Assembly: GCF_009711225.1 (NCBI RefSeq)
Contig: NZ_WMIE01000004.1
Coordinates: forward strand, 1 to 64,000
Source of the DNA: Paracoccus aestuariivivens
Lineage (GTDB): Bacteria > Pseudomonadota > Alphaproteobacteria > Rhodobacterales > Rhodobacteraceae
DNA length: 64,000 bases
Reading direction: 5' to 3'
Shown here: positions 25,931 through 34,392 of the stretch, piece after piece
Position numbering within the stretch: the first letter of the stretch is position 1
How the letters are laid out: every line of letters starts with the position of its first letter
Notes under the pieces: generated by a model
Told to the model about the DNA's origin: nothing
The model's database searches: none
What the model saw: the letters and a program-made list of their open reading frames with translations, nothing else
Program-made: the position numbers and the translations under genes

Positions 25931-26890
25931 ATGGACGAAAAAATGAGCGATATCATTGGAATAACGATGGGCGATCCCGCCGGAGTCGGGCCGGAGATCA
26001 GCGTCAGGGCACTGGCCGAGATGTCACCTGCGGATCGCGACCGGACGTTGATCTACGGCAATCTCGCGACACTTGAGGCGGCTCGCGCCGTGAGCGGCTT
26101 GGACATCGACCTGACTGGTCGCGTGGTCGATCTGCCGGTCGAGAACGCGCCTTTGCCATGGGGCAAGTTGTCCGCCGTCGCGGGCGATGCGGCATTTCGC
26201 TTTATCGAACGGGCCGTGCGGGACGCGCAGTCCGGCAAGATCGGCTGCATCGTCACCGCGCCGATCAACAAAGAGGCGCTCAATCTTGCCGGCCACCACT
26301 ACGATGGCCACACGGGTATGCTGCGTAGCCTGACCGGATCGAAAGCGGCCTATATGCTGCTGGCCTCGGAACGGCTGAAGGTCATCCATGTTTCAACCCA
26401 TGTCTCGTTGCTCGAGGCGATCCGGCGTGCCACGACCGAGCGTGTCTTGGCCACGATCCGCGCCGGAAACGCGCATCTTAAGCGTATCGGGTTCGAGAAT
26501 CCGCGCATCGCGGTTGCCGGCATCAACCCGCATTGCGGCGAGAACGGCCTGTTCGGAACCGAGGATGATGACCAGATCGGCCCTGCCGTCGCGGCCGCCC
26601 AGGCAGAAGGCATCAACGTGCAGGGACCGATTTCGGCCGATACGGTGTTCCATCGCGCTTTTTCGGGGGCGTTCGATCTGGTGGTCGCGCAATATCACGA
26701 TCAGGGGCACATCCCGATCAAGCTGGTGGCATTCGACACAGCCGTCAACGTCTCGGTCGAGCTGCCGATAGATCGCACCTCGGTGGATCACGGCACGGCC
26801 TTCGATATTGCGGGCAAAGGTGTGGTGAACCACGGCAACATGAACTCCGCCATCGCCTATGCCCGCAAGCTTGTTGCGGGCAAACGGTAA
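25931..26890 (+). CDS. PdxA-family NAD-dependent 4-phosphate dehydrogenase (PdxA2-like)
   Basis: A 319-residue enzyme starting [15 protein letters not shown], the PdxA signature. Metal-ligand histidines appear in DGHTGML, VSTHVSL and [11 protein letters not shown]. PdxA proper makes vitamin B6 precursor. Paralogs next to DUF1537 kinases oxidise and decarboxylate four-carbon acid 4-phosphates to dihydroxyacetone phosphate. With such a kinase encoded at 28748-29770, the latter role is more likely here. An alternative start at 25943 is possible, since GACGAAAAA precedes it. Confidence 0.85.
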   Translation: MDEKMSDIIGITMGDPAGVGPEISVRALAEMSPADRDRTLIYGNLATLEAARAVSGLDIDLTGRVVDLPVENAPLPWGKLSAVAGDAAFRFIERAVRDAQSGKIGCIVTAPINKEALNLAGHHYDGHTGMLRSLTGSKAAYMLLASERLKVIHVSTHVSLLEAIRRATTERVLATIRAGNAHLKRIGFENPRIAVAGINPHCGENGLFGTEDDDQIGPAVAAAQAEGINVQGPISADTVFHRAFSGAFDLVVAQYHDQGHIPIKLVAFDTAVNVSVELPIDRTSVDHGTAFDIAGKGVVNHGNMNSAIAYARKLVAGKR

Positions 26891-26918
26891 GCCTCTGAGT
26901 ATCGAAAGGAAGTCCCGC

Positions 26919-28028
26919 ATGGCTTTAGCGCGCAACATCACGCTGCACTTACCGAAACGGCTGGAGATCGGTGCGGGTGCGGTCCGCAGGGTCGGTGAAT
27001 GGGGCAACGAGGCCGAACGCATTCTGGTCCTTGCCTCGCCCCATACCGCAGGTTTCGTTGAAAAACTGGCTTTGCGTGGAGAGGTCGAGATATTCGACGC
27101 CATCCCCGGCGAGCCGGACATCCCGTGCCTTGATGCCGCGCTGACCGCCGCCCGCAAAGTCCGGCCCGATCTGGTCATCGGCCTTGGCGGCGGTTCGGTC
27201 ATGGATCTGGCCAAGCTGGTCGCTGCGATGTGGGATAGCGATCAGACGCTGGCCGATGTCGCCGGCCCGAACCGCGTCGCAGGAAGACGAAGCCGTCTGG
27301 CGCAGGTCGCCACGACCGCAGGAACCGGCTCGGAAGCAGGCATTCGTGCCCTGATCACCGATCCTGTCGCAGGCAATAAGATCGCCGTTGAAAGCCCGTA
27401 CCTGATCGCCGATCTGGCTGTTCTGGACCCCGAGCTGACCTTCAGCGTGCCCTCGGCGGTGACTGCGGCCACAGGGATCGACGCGATGGCGCATTGCGTC
27501 GAGGCCTTTACCAACAAGAACGCGCATCCGGTCATCGATGGTTATGCCCGCATGGGTATTGATCTGGTCGGGCGCTACCTTGCCCGCGCGGTTCGCGATG
27601 GCGCGGATACCGAGGCGCGTGAAGGGATGATGCTGGCATCGTTCTACGGCGGCATTTGCCTTGGTCCGGTCAACACAGCCGCCGGACATGCGTTGGCCTA
27701 TCCATTGGGGACGTTGCTGCACCTGCCCCACGGCCTCGCCAACGCCATCATCTTTCCGCATGTTCTGGCCTTCAACCAATGTGCCGCGACCGGAAAAACC
27801 GCCGAGGTCGCCGCCGCTTTGGGTCTTGGCAGCGGTGACTTGTTGCAGCAGGCATATCGTTTCTGCGCCGATCTTGGCGTCGAGATGCGACTATCCGCCC
27901 ATGGCGCGACGGATGATCAACTTCCCCGTTTCGCCTCGGATTCCCACACCATCCGTCGTCTGATGGACAACAATCCTCGTGACATGGGTGTCGAGGATAT
28001 CTTGTCGATCTACCGCGCAGCCTTCTGA
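26919..28028 (+). CDS. Iron-type alcohol dehydrogenase family protein (maleylacetate-reductase-like)
   Basis: A 369-residue group III dehydrogenase. The nucleotide-binding motif LGGGSVMDLAKLVA and the TAGTGSEA loop are present. Candidate metal ligands are seen at AMAHCVEAF, GHALAYPLG and HLPHGLAN. The start at 26919 follows AAAGGAAG; the frame is open from 26859 without a better site. It ends the plus-strand operon and is convergent with the GntR gene with no gap. It probably oxidises or reduces a carbonyl intermediate of the same pathway; the substrate is unknown. Confidence 0.87.
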   Translation: MALARNITLHLPKRLEIGAGAVRRVGEWGNEAERILVLASPHTAGFVEKLALRGEVEIFDAIPGEPDIPCLDAALTAARKVRPDLVIGLGGGSVMDLAKLVAAMWDSDQTLADVAGPNRVAGRRSRLAQVATTAGTGSEAGIRALITDPVAGNKIAVESPYLIADLAVLDPELTFSVPSAVTAATGIDAMAHCVEAFTNKNAHPVIDGYARMGIDLVGRYLARAVRDGADTEAREGMMLASFYGGICLGPVNTAAGHALAYPLGTLLHLPHGLANAIIFPHVLAFNQCAATGKTAEVAAALGLGSGDLLQQAYRFCADLGVEMRLSAHGATDDQLPRFASDSHTIRRLMDNNPRDMGVEDILSIYRAAF

Positions 28029-28748
28029 TCAGGCCTCGTCCGGCTCGGGCTTGCGGCGTTCGAACAACCGTTCACGCGAGCCGGACAAATGCTCATACAT
28101 CAGGCGCTGCGCCAGATCGGCCTCGCCATCGCGGATCGCGTTGAAAATGCGGGCGTGTTCGTCGAAAACGCGCACCAGTCCAGTGCTTTCGCGTTTGACC
28201 GACGCGCCATGGAACCGCATTCCGGTCGCGATGTGCTCCTTCAAGGCCTCCATCGCGGTCGAGAAATAGCTGTTCTCGCTGGCCCGCGCGATCGCGAGAT
28301 GGAACTGGAAATCGGCATCCTCGCGATGCGATTGCCTGTTCGTCGCATCCCGCATCAATTCCAGCGCCGAGGCAATGGCGCCAAGCGAGATCTCGTCATG
28401 GCGTTCGGCGGCGCAGGCGGCGGCGGCTGGCTCCATCGTCAGGCGGAATTCATAGCAATTGAGCAGGTCCGCAACATTCTCCAACTGGCCGAAGCCCAAT
28501 GGTTGCTTCAATCCGACCGAGCGCACGAAGCTGCCTGCCCCCCGACGCGAGTAGATCAGCCCTTGCTCGCGCAACCGGCGCAGGGCCTCGCGAACGATAG
28601 GGCGCGAAACCTCGAATTCGGCGGCAAGATCATGCTCGGTCGGCAGCCGTTCATCCGGCGCGAATGCGCCCGATTTGATCGCGCGGTGAACCTTGTCAAA
28701 AACGATATCGGCAAGGCTGCGTCGCGCCACGGGCTTTTCGAATGCCAT
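28029..28748 (-). CDS. GntR-family regulator, FadR/FCD subgroup
   Basis: A 239-residue regulator. The winged helix (residues about 10-75) contains GAFAPDERLPTEHDLAAEFEVSRP and IVREALRRLREQGL; the FCD domain follows, with FQFHLAIARASEN. The ATG at 28748 overlaps the last base of the kinase stop (TGATG), so the regulator is translationally coupled to the kinase. Its likely operator is AGTTGTCAA, found in front of this operon and in the divergent promoter at 24415-24748. Confidence 0.9.
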   Translation of the reverse strand: MAFEKPVARRSLADIVFDKVHRAIKSGAFAPDERLPTEHDLAAEFEVSRPIVREALRRLREQGLIYSRRGAGSFVRSVGLKQPLGFGQLENVADLLNCYEFRLTMEPAAAACAAERHDEISLGAIASALELMRDATNRQSHREDADFQFHLAIARASENSYFSTAMEALKEHIATGMRFHGASVKRESTGLVRVFDEHARIFNAIRDGEADLAQRLMYEHLSGSRERLFERRKPEPDEA

Positions 28749-29770
28749 CAATTGCCCTTTCCGATCATCGCCGCAAGCTTCACCAAGCTGTCCTTGTCGC
28801 CGAAGCCGCCCGATTTTGTCACCACGGTCAAGCCACCGGCATCCGAGGCAACCAGTCCGGGCAAACACTCGCCCCTGACTGTCAGGAAAGGAATCGCGCA
28901 TTCGCGTAATATCGCTTCGGCCGTCGCGCCCCCTGTCAAAAGCGCCGTGCCGGTACCGGCCTTCACCAGATGGGCGACAGCCTTTGCAAACCTTGCGCCG
29001 ACAATCTTGCCCGGTTCGGCGCGCGCAGCGGGCAAAAGCTGGATCAGCAAGCGATGCGCTTCGGGAATTGGGCATGGGACTTCGCCATTAGGCGCGGCGA
29101 CATGCAGAAATCCCTGCCCCTCCGCAAGACGCTCCGCCTGTGCCAGCGTGATCGGATCGCGGGAGCCGATGACAAAAATCGCATCCGGCCCCGGAAGGGT
29201 CGCATACACACTTTCCGGACGTCCCGTCATCTGTATCGCCAGAGCCTCGGCAAGACCTCGGGCCCCGATCAGCAGATCGGCATCGCTTTTGCGCAACGCA
29301 TCGTGCATCTGATCGGTGGTCGAAATGTCCGGAATGGATGCGGCCTCGGAAAACTTCCCAAGGCTTGCGGTGACAGGAATAGGCTCAGCCACACCAAATC
29401 CGGTCACGCGGCCGTCCGCCACGATCCGGCCAAATTCAGGAATTGCCGGAGCCATCAGCGCATGATGGAACGGAATTTCTGCCAACTCGGCGGCAATGTT
29501 GCCCTTGAGGCGGCTATCAACCTTCTTGAAAATTCGCACCTCGGGCAATGCCGCCATGGTCTTGCGCACGGCCAGGGCCGCATCGCGCTGCGGAATTTCG
29601 CGACTACAGGTCGTTACCGCGATCACATCCGGTTTGGTTGCGAGGGCATGTACAATTTGCTCCGGCCCAAGCGCGACGACAACCGAAAGGCCCCGTCCCG
29701 CAAAAGGCGCAGCCGAGTCCAGCGCTCCGGTCAGATCATCGGCGATAATGGCAAGCGACGGTTTGGTCAT
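28748..29770 (-). CDS. Four-carbon acid sugar kinase family protein (DUF1537), short form
   Basis: A 340-residue kinase. The N-terminal substrate domain is clear: IADDLTGALDSAAPF and FKKVDSRLKGN. The C-terminal nucleotide domain shows LLTGGATAEAIL, and GGLTVVTKSGGFGDKDSL. Characterised relatives phosphorylate D-threonate, D-erythronate or 3-oxo-tetronate at C4; they are usually about 420 residues, so this is shorter by some 80, mostly in the central part. It is the first gene of a two-gene operon with GntR and fits with the PdxA-like dehydrogenase as the next step. Confidence 0.85.
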   Translation of the reverse strand: MTKPSLAIIADDLTGALDSAAPFAGRGLSVVVALGPEQIVHALATKPDVIAVTTCSREIPQRDAALAVRKTMAALPEVRIFKKVDSRLKGNIAAELAEIPFHHALMAPAIPEFGRIVADGRVTGFGVAEPIPVTASLGKFSEAASIPDISTTDQMHDALRKSDADLLIGARGLAEALAIQMTGRPESVYATLPGPDAIFVIGSRDPITLAQAERLAEGQGFLHVAAPNGEVPCPIPEAHRLLIQLLPAARAEPGKIVGARFAKAVAHLVKAGTGTALLTGGATAEAILRECAIPFLTVRGECLPGLVASDAGGLTVVTKSGGFGDKDSLVKLAAMIGKGN

Positions 29771-30156
29771 TGCGATGTCGCGTTTTCGCGATCAATGAAT
29801 CTGCGCATGAACTTCCGGCCTCTGTTACTGGTATGTCACTTTGGGGGCCGCGTAAAAAGTTGTCAAATATGAGTTAACCAACGGCGGGCTCAAATCCAAA
29901 AATTCAGATGATTAGTTGGAACAATGACGAAAAATAAACGGCAATTATTCTTTACAACATCAGAGATCAGAAACCCGCTTGATCCTGCGGCAATGACGCA
30001 AACAGCGCAGGCCCGGCCTGTGCCAACATTTGGGCAACAGTCCAATTGTTTTTGTCGGATACAGGCTATTCATACCTTATGTTTTTTGTAAGTAGGCTGG
30101 AATACCCATCCGCGCAGGCCAGAACGTCAGGCGCGGTAAGAAAACGGACAGTACCT
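29771..30156. other. Divergent intergenic region, kinase / TonB receptor
   Basis: A gene-free stretch of 386 bases. The half near the kinase holds the AGTTGTCAA site at 29857-29866. The rest is AT-rich (around 29890-29960 and 30045-30100) and must carry the promoter of the siderophore receptor. I looked for Fur, Irr or RirA-type palindromes and did not find a convincing one. No small gene was seen. Confidence 0.5.
29857..29866 (+). promoter_or_regulatory. Candidate GntR operator, site C
   Basis: AAGTTGTCAA, identical over ten bases to the site at 24555-24564. It lies 87 bases upstream of the kinase-GntR operon start, consistent with autoregulation. Confidence 0.45.
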
Positions 30157-32253
30157 ATGCGATCCAGACATATTTTCGCCATGCTTCTTGGCACCACCAC
30201 CTTTGCCAGCGGCGCTTATGCGCAGGACGCGGTTCAACTGGACGCCATCGTGCTCGAGGCTGAAAGCGACGAAACCCTGCTGCAGAACGGCTACATCGCC
30301 GAATCCGGCCGTCAGGCCATGCGCGTCGACACGCCGATCGCGAAACTGCCGCAAGCCGTGACGGTTATCACGCAGGACCAGTTGCAGGATCAGGCGCCCC
30401 GCACGATGCTTGAGGCATTGAACTACACCGCGTCGGCAACCCCGGGCAATTTTGGCTTCGACAGCCGTTATGACTCGTTCTATCTGCGCGGCTTCCCGGC
30501 CTACCAGACCGGCGTGTTCCGCGATGGCCTGCGCAGCTTCAACGGCTCGTCGGCATGGTATCGCAACGACCCTTATACACTGGAAGGGATCGCGGTCCTG
30601 AAGGGTCCGGCCTCGTCGATGTTCGGCGTCAGCACTCCGGGCGGCATTGTGAACCTTGTCAGCAAGCGCCCCAAGGACACACCGTATAACGAGACACGCC
30701 TCAGCTTTGGCAGCCATTCCCGCGCGGAAGCGGCGGTTGACTTCACCGGCCCGCTCGATGCCGAGGGGGATACCCTGTATCGGTTCATTGCGCTGGCCCG
30801 TGATGCAGACACCCATATCGACGGCTATGCCGATGACCGCATCCTGATCGCGCCCTCGGTCAGTTTCCGTCTGGCTGACGACCAACGCCTGCTGCTTTCC
30901 GCCGAATATGCGAAAGACAGCACCGGTGCAGTCGCCTACATGCATTTCGACGACATCACCAACCCGCAGGTGACCGACGAACCGGCAGGCGATCCGGACT
31001 ACAACAACTTCGACCAAGAGCAATTCCGGATCGGCTACGAGTATTCGTGGGATATCGCCGAGGACACCCAACTGCGCCAAAGCTATCGCTGGACCAAGGT
31101 CCGCACCGATATGCATTACGCCACGCGCTACGGCCTCTATCCCGACCTCGCGCCCGGTTATTGGAGCCGCTACCACGAGACCGCCAAATCGCACGTGCTG
31201 GACCTGATGGTCGAACACAAGATGACGACCGGCAGCTTCAATCACACATTCGCACTTGGTGCTGACTACACGCGCGGCGAATACACTGCCGATTACGGCG
31301 GAACCGGCGACGGGCAAGCGGCAAACGATGCGATGGACGTGCCATTTTATGGTTCGCGCAAGCAAACCCAGAAGGGCATCTACTTTGCCGACCAGATCGA
31401 GCGTGACGCTTTGACGATCTCGGCTTCTGCCCGCTATGATTGGGTCGAGACGGATTATGCCGACGCGACATTCGGTACCAATATAGTCACCTCGGGCTCG
31501 CAAAAGGACGAGGCTTTCACAGGCCGTCTTGGTGCATCCTACGAGTTTACGAATGGCGTGACGCCCTATGCCAACATCGCGAGTTCATTCGCGCCGAACG
31601 TCGCACAGGTGTTTGACGACGCCTCGGACCCGACTGGTGGTCCCGCCGAGCCGACCGAAGCGATCCAGAAGGAGATCGGCGTCAAGTATGCGCTGCCAGA
31701 TCAGCGCACGGTGATCACCGCCGCGATTTTCGACATCCATCAGGACAACGGCACCGTGCTTGCGGTTGGCGATGACGGCCGGAACCGTGGCCTGCAATAC
31801 GATCTGACTTCGCGCGGTTTTGAACTGGAAGCGATGAGCAACCTTGAAAACGGTGTCAGCCTGATCGCCTCGTACGCGCATATGAAGGTCGAGATCAACG
31901 ATGGCGCCCCCGGCACCGAAGGCAATGAACTGTCCGGCGTTCCTGACGACACCCTGTCGCTGTTCGTTAAATACCAGCCGCAGACCGGTCCGCTGGAGAA
32001 TGTCGGCCTGATGGCCGGAATGCGTTACATCGGCAAAAGCTACGGCAACGACGCGAACACGCTGCGCAACGCCAGCCGGACCTTCTTTGATCTGGGCGCG
32101 ACCTATGACTTCGCGGCCTTCGGCTACGCCGGCACCGAGCTTCAGTTGAACGTGCGCAACCTGTTCGACCGCGAAGCCCAGACCTGCACCGGAGACTGGT
32201 GCTATGCCGACGAGCCGCGCATGATCGACCTGAGCCTGTCGCGTCGCTTCTGA
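30157..32253 (+). CDS. TonB-dependent siderophore receptor
   Basis: A 698-residue outer-membrane receptor. It has a signal peptide (MRSRHIFAMLLGTTTFASGAYA) and a plug domain with TPIAKLPQAVTVITQDQL and TPGGIVNLVSKRP. A 22-stranded barrel follows, ending in ...LSLSRRF with a terminal Phe for outer-membrane insertion. The plug residues match ferrisiderophore receptors of the FhuA/FptA type. The next gene, one base after the stop, is a RhtX-like siderophore permease, which supports uptake of a hydroxamate or mixed-type siderophore. Control by iron is expected but no clear box was seen. Confidence 0.93.
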   Translation: MRSRHIFAMLLGTTTFASGAYAQDAVQLDAIVLEAESDETLLQNGYIAESGRQAMRVDTPIAKLPQAVTVITQDQLQDQAPRTMLEALNYTASATPGNFGFDSRYDSFYLRGFPAYQTGVFRDGLRSFNGSSAWYRNDPYTLEGIAVLKGPASSMFGVSTPGGIVNLVSKRPKDTPYNETRLSFGSHSRAEAAVDFTGPLDAEGDTLYRFIALARDADTHIDGYADDRILIAPSVSFRLADDQRLLLSAEYAKDSTGAVAYMHFDDITNPQVTDEPAGDPDYNNFDQEQFRIGYEYSWDIAEDTQLRQSYRWTKVRTDMHYATRYGLYPDLAPGYWSRYHETAKSHVLDLMVEHKMTTGSFNHTFALGADYTRGEYTADYGGTGDGQAANDAMDVPFYGSRKQTQKGIYFADQIERDALTISASARYDWVETDYADATFGTNIVTSGSQKDEAFTGRLGASYEFTNGVTPYANIASSFAPNVAQVFDDASDPTGGPAEPTEAIQKEIGVKYALPDQRTVITAAIFDIHQDNGTVLAVGDDGRNRGLQYDLTSRGFELEAMSNLENGVSLIASYAHMKVEINDGAPGTEGNELSGVPDDTLSLFVKYQPQTGPLENVGLMAGMRYIGKSYGNDANTLRNASRTFFDLGATYDFAAFGYAGTELQLNVRNLFDREAQTCTGDWCYADEPRMIDLSLSRRF

Positions 32254-32254
32254 T

Positions 32255-33484
32255 ATGACACCGGTCATCCGCCGCCATGCGTTGCCAATTGCCTTGGCAT
32301 CGCTTGGCGGGCTTTACATCACGCAAAGCGTTCTGGGCGGGTTCATCTGGTCCGCCCTCCCTGCTGTCATGCGGCAGCAGGGCATGGCGCTGGACCAACT
32401 TGGCTTCCTGTCCCTTCTCGTTCTGCCTTGGGCGCTGAAGTTTCTGTGGAGCCCGTGGATCGAACGCTGGCGCAGGCCGCATTCCCAAGCAGCCCGCACC
32501 AAGGCCGTCATCGCGGTCGGGGGCGGGTTCATTCTGTTCGCCACGGTGCTGCTGGCCCTGCGTGGGGACATGCCCCTTCCGATGCTGATCGCCGCGCTGT
32601 TTGTCATCGCGACGGCAACTGCCACCGTAGACATCGCCTGTGATGGTCACGCAGTAGAGGCTTTCCCCACCCGCGCCTATGGCTGGGCCAATATGGTGCA
32701 GGTCGGCGGGGCATATATCGGCGCGGCGCTTGGCGGAGGTCTGGTGTTGATCGCCATCGACCGCCTCGGCTGGCAGGCGGGAATGGCCGTCCTGATCGGC
32801 CTATGCCTGTTAGGCACACTGCCATTCCTGCTGCTACGCCAGCCCAAGCCTCTGGGGCCGCCCGCGCCTGCCGGAGCCAGCTTGCGCGCGGCACTCATGC
32901 GGCCAGACTTGCGTCGCGGGCTGCTGATTACGGCCCTGTTCGTTGCGGCGATGAAATCCTGCATGGGGTTCTTCGGCCCGTTTCTGGTCGATTACGGGTT
33001 CTCTCTGACCGAGGTCGGGCTTTACAGCGCCTCGGGCAGTCTCGTCGTGGGCCTGCTTGGAGCAGTCCTGGGTGGAATTGTCGTCGCCCGCCTGGGTACG
33101 CTGCCCGTTCTGATGATTGCGCTGATCGGACAGGCCTGCGTTCTGGCTTATTGCTTGGCAGTCGCGGCGGGTTGGGGATTGCCGCTGCAGCCCTTGGCCA
33201 TCCTGACCCAGATCGGTTCGAATGCGTGGCTGGCTTTCGGATTCGTCGCGCTTTATGCCCGCTTCATGCAATGGTCCGATCCCGGACAAGCTGGCGTTGA
33301 TTTCACCATCTTCCAATGCACCGACGCCCTTATCGGCATGTTGCTTGGACTTGTTGGTGGCCAGATCGCCCAGCATTTCGGTTATTCCGCGTTGTTCGGC
33401 GTCGCGCTGGTATGCTCGATCATCTGCGGTGTCGGGATCCTGCTTGGTTGGGAAACACCCTCCGAGAATCGCGTGACCGGATAA
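32255..33484 (+). CDS. MFS siderophore permease, RhtX/FptX-like
   Basis: A 409-residue inner-membrane protein with about twelve helices. The N-terminal segment GGLYITQSVLGGFIWSALPAVMRQQG and LPWALKFLWSPWIERW is typical of the RhtX/FptX and AmpG-like group. A conserved acidic helix is seen at TVDIACDGHAVE. It begins one base after the receptor stop. RhtX-type carriers move intact ferrisiderophores across the inner membrane without an ABC system, which fits the absence of one here. Confidence 0.88.
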   Translation: MTPVIRRHALPIALASLGGLYITQSVLGGFIWSALPAVMRQQGMALDQLGFLSLLVLPWALKFLWSPWIERWRRPHSQAARTKAVIAVGGGFILFATVLLALRGDMPLPMLIAALFVIATATATVDIACDGHAVEAFPTRAYGWANMVQVGGAYIGAALGGGLVLIAIDRLGWQAGMAVLIGLCLLGTLPFLLLRQPKPLGPPAPAGASLRAALMRPDLRRGLLITALFVAAMKSCMGFFGPFLVDYGFSLTEVGLYSASGSLVVGLLGAVLGGIVVARLGTLPVLMIALIGQACVLAYCLAVAAGWGLPLQPLAILTQIGSNAWLAFGFVALYARFMQWSDPGQAGVDFTIFQCTDALIGMLLGLVGGQIAQHFGYSALFGVALVCSIICGVGILLGWETPSENRVTG

Positions 33485-33487
33485 AGA

Positions 33488-33508
33488 CCGGCGGAGGTCG
33501 CCTTTTTC
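33488..33508 (+). terminator. Possible terminator after MFS gene
   Basis: Short stem GGCG (33490-33493) and CGCC (33499-33502) with a five-base loop, followed by TTTTTC. The stem is short, so efficiency is uncertain. It sits four bases past the MFS stop. Confidence 0.4.
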
Positions 33509-33524
33509 TCAGCGATCCAGACGT

Positions 33525-34004
33525 TCAGGCCATCTCCAGTTCGCGGTTCGCCTTGCGGGCCGCAACCATGTTCACCTTGCGATAGGCCTGTACGCCGCTG
33601 ACCTCGCGGCCGACCCATGCTGGCAAAGGCACGGGATAGTTGAGGCTGGGAAGTTCGACCTCGGCAATGGTAATACCGGCCAGAAGGCCATGATATACAT
33701 CGACCGTCCATGTCAGTTCACCCGCCGGAATGTGATAGCGGGTTTTCTCGACGACTTCGTCGCCACATAGCCGAAGCATCTCCTGCGCATCGGCAAGCGG
33801 AACAGGATATTCGAATTCGTCACGGACGATGCCGTGGCGGGGGCCTTTTACGGTCAGGATGGCCTGATCGTCCTGAATGCGGACACGGACCTTGCGCCCC
33901 TCGGTCGTCGATATAAGGCCGTCGTGCAACTCCTGCTGATGCGAAACGCCAGCTTGCCAGCCGCTATTCGCAACCAGAAATTTCCGTTCTATTTCCTTCG
34001 CCAA
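33525..34004 (-). CDS. CYTH-domain protein (inorganic triphosphatase-like)
   Basis: A 159-residue protein with the CYTH signature EIERKFLV at the start, then RVRIQ, LTVKGP, VEKTRY, VDVYHG and IAEVEL, i.e. the tunnel-fold acidic and basic residues that bind triphosphate and metal. The frame is open to an ATG at 34073, but CYTH proteins start just before EIERKF, and a TTG at 34002-34004 preceded by GGAG fits. It is convergent with the MFS gene and divergent from the CHAD operon. It may hydrolyse tripolyphosphate or act on a related linear polyphosphate. Confidence 0.83.
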   Translation of the reverse strand: MAKEIERKFLVANSGWQAGVSHQQELHDGLISTTEGRKVRVRIQDDQAILTVKGPRHGIVRDEFEYPVPLADAQEMLRLCGDEVVEKTRYHIPAGELTWTVDVYHGLLAGITIAEVELPSLNYPVPLPAWVGREVSGVQAYRKVNMVAARKANRELEMA

Positions 34005-34203
34005 GGCGAGCTCCGGCTGTTGGACAAGGCTTGGTTCGGAATAGGCTGCACGATTAGTATGATAAACAGACAAAACGCGATTGCATAGCTGCTATGCGCC
34101 ACATTGCGTCATGCCGCAACCGGAATCGTGACTTCATGAAACTACCGCTTGCGGTGCGTCGGATCAGGTGACATCATGACGTCACTTTTTGCCAAGGTGA
34201 GAC

Positions 34204-34392
34204 ATGCCGAAAGCCAAGAAATCCGGGGCCGGAGAAGCAAAGGAAAGCAAGACCAACACCTCGCTTCGGCTTGAGCGCAAGACGCTCAAGGCGCTGAAGG
34301 TCAGGGCGATTGAAGAAGACACCAGTGTCCAGAAGATCATCGAGAAGCTGATCGAGGGCTATCTCAAGAAGGCGGCGAAACGAGAATCGTGA
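34204..34392 (+). CDS. Small ribbon-helix-helix-like protein
   Basis: A 62-residue basic protein. After a Lys-rich tail of about 17 residues, NTSLRLERKTLKALKVRAIEE fits the beta strand and first helix of a ribbon-helix-helix fold, and VQKIIEKLIEGYLK the second helix. Such small dimers bind DNA and often partner ParA ATPases (as ParG does). Its stop overlaps the GTG start of the CHAD gene. A role as adaptor or autorepressor of the operon is inferred from size, fold and position; no target is known. Confidence 0.72.
   Translation: MPKAKKSGAGEAKESKTNTSLRLERKTLKALKVRAIEEDTSVQKIIEKLIEGYLKKAAKRES

Noticed and set aside
29771..30156. Fur, Irr or RirA-type iron box upstream of the siderophore receptor
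   Set aside because: No convincing palindrome of these types was found on visual search, although iron control is expected.
30127..31503. A 458-codon open frame on the minus strand
   Set aside because: Antisense shadow of the TonB-dependent receptor, whose plug and barrel motifs are clear.
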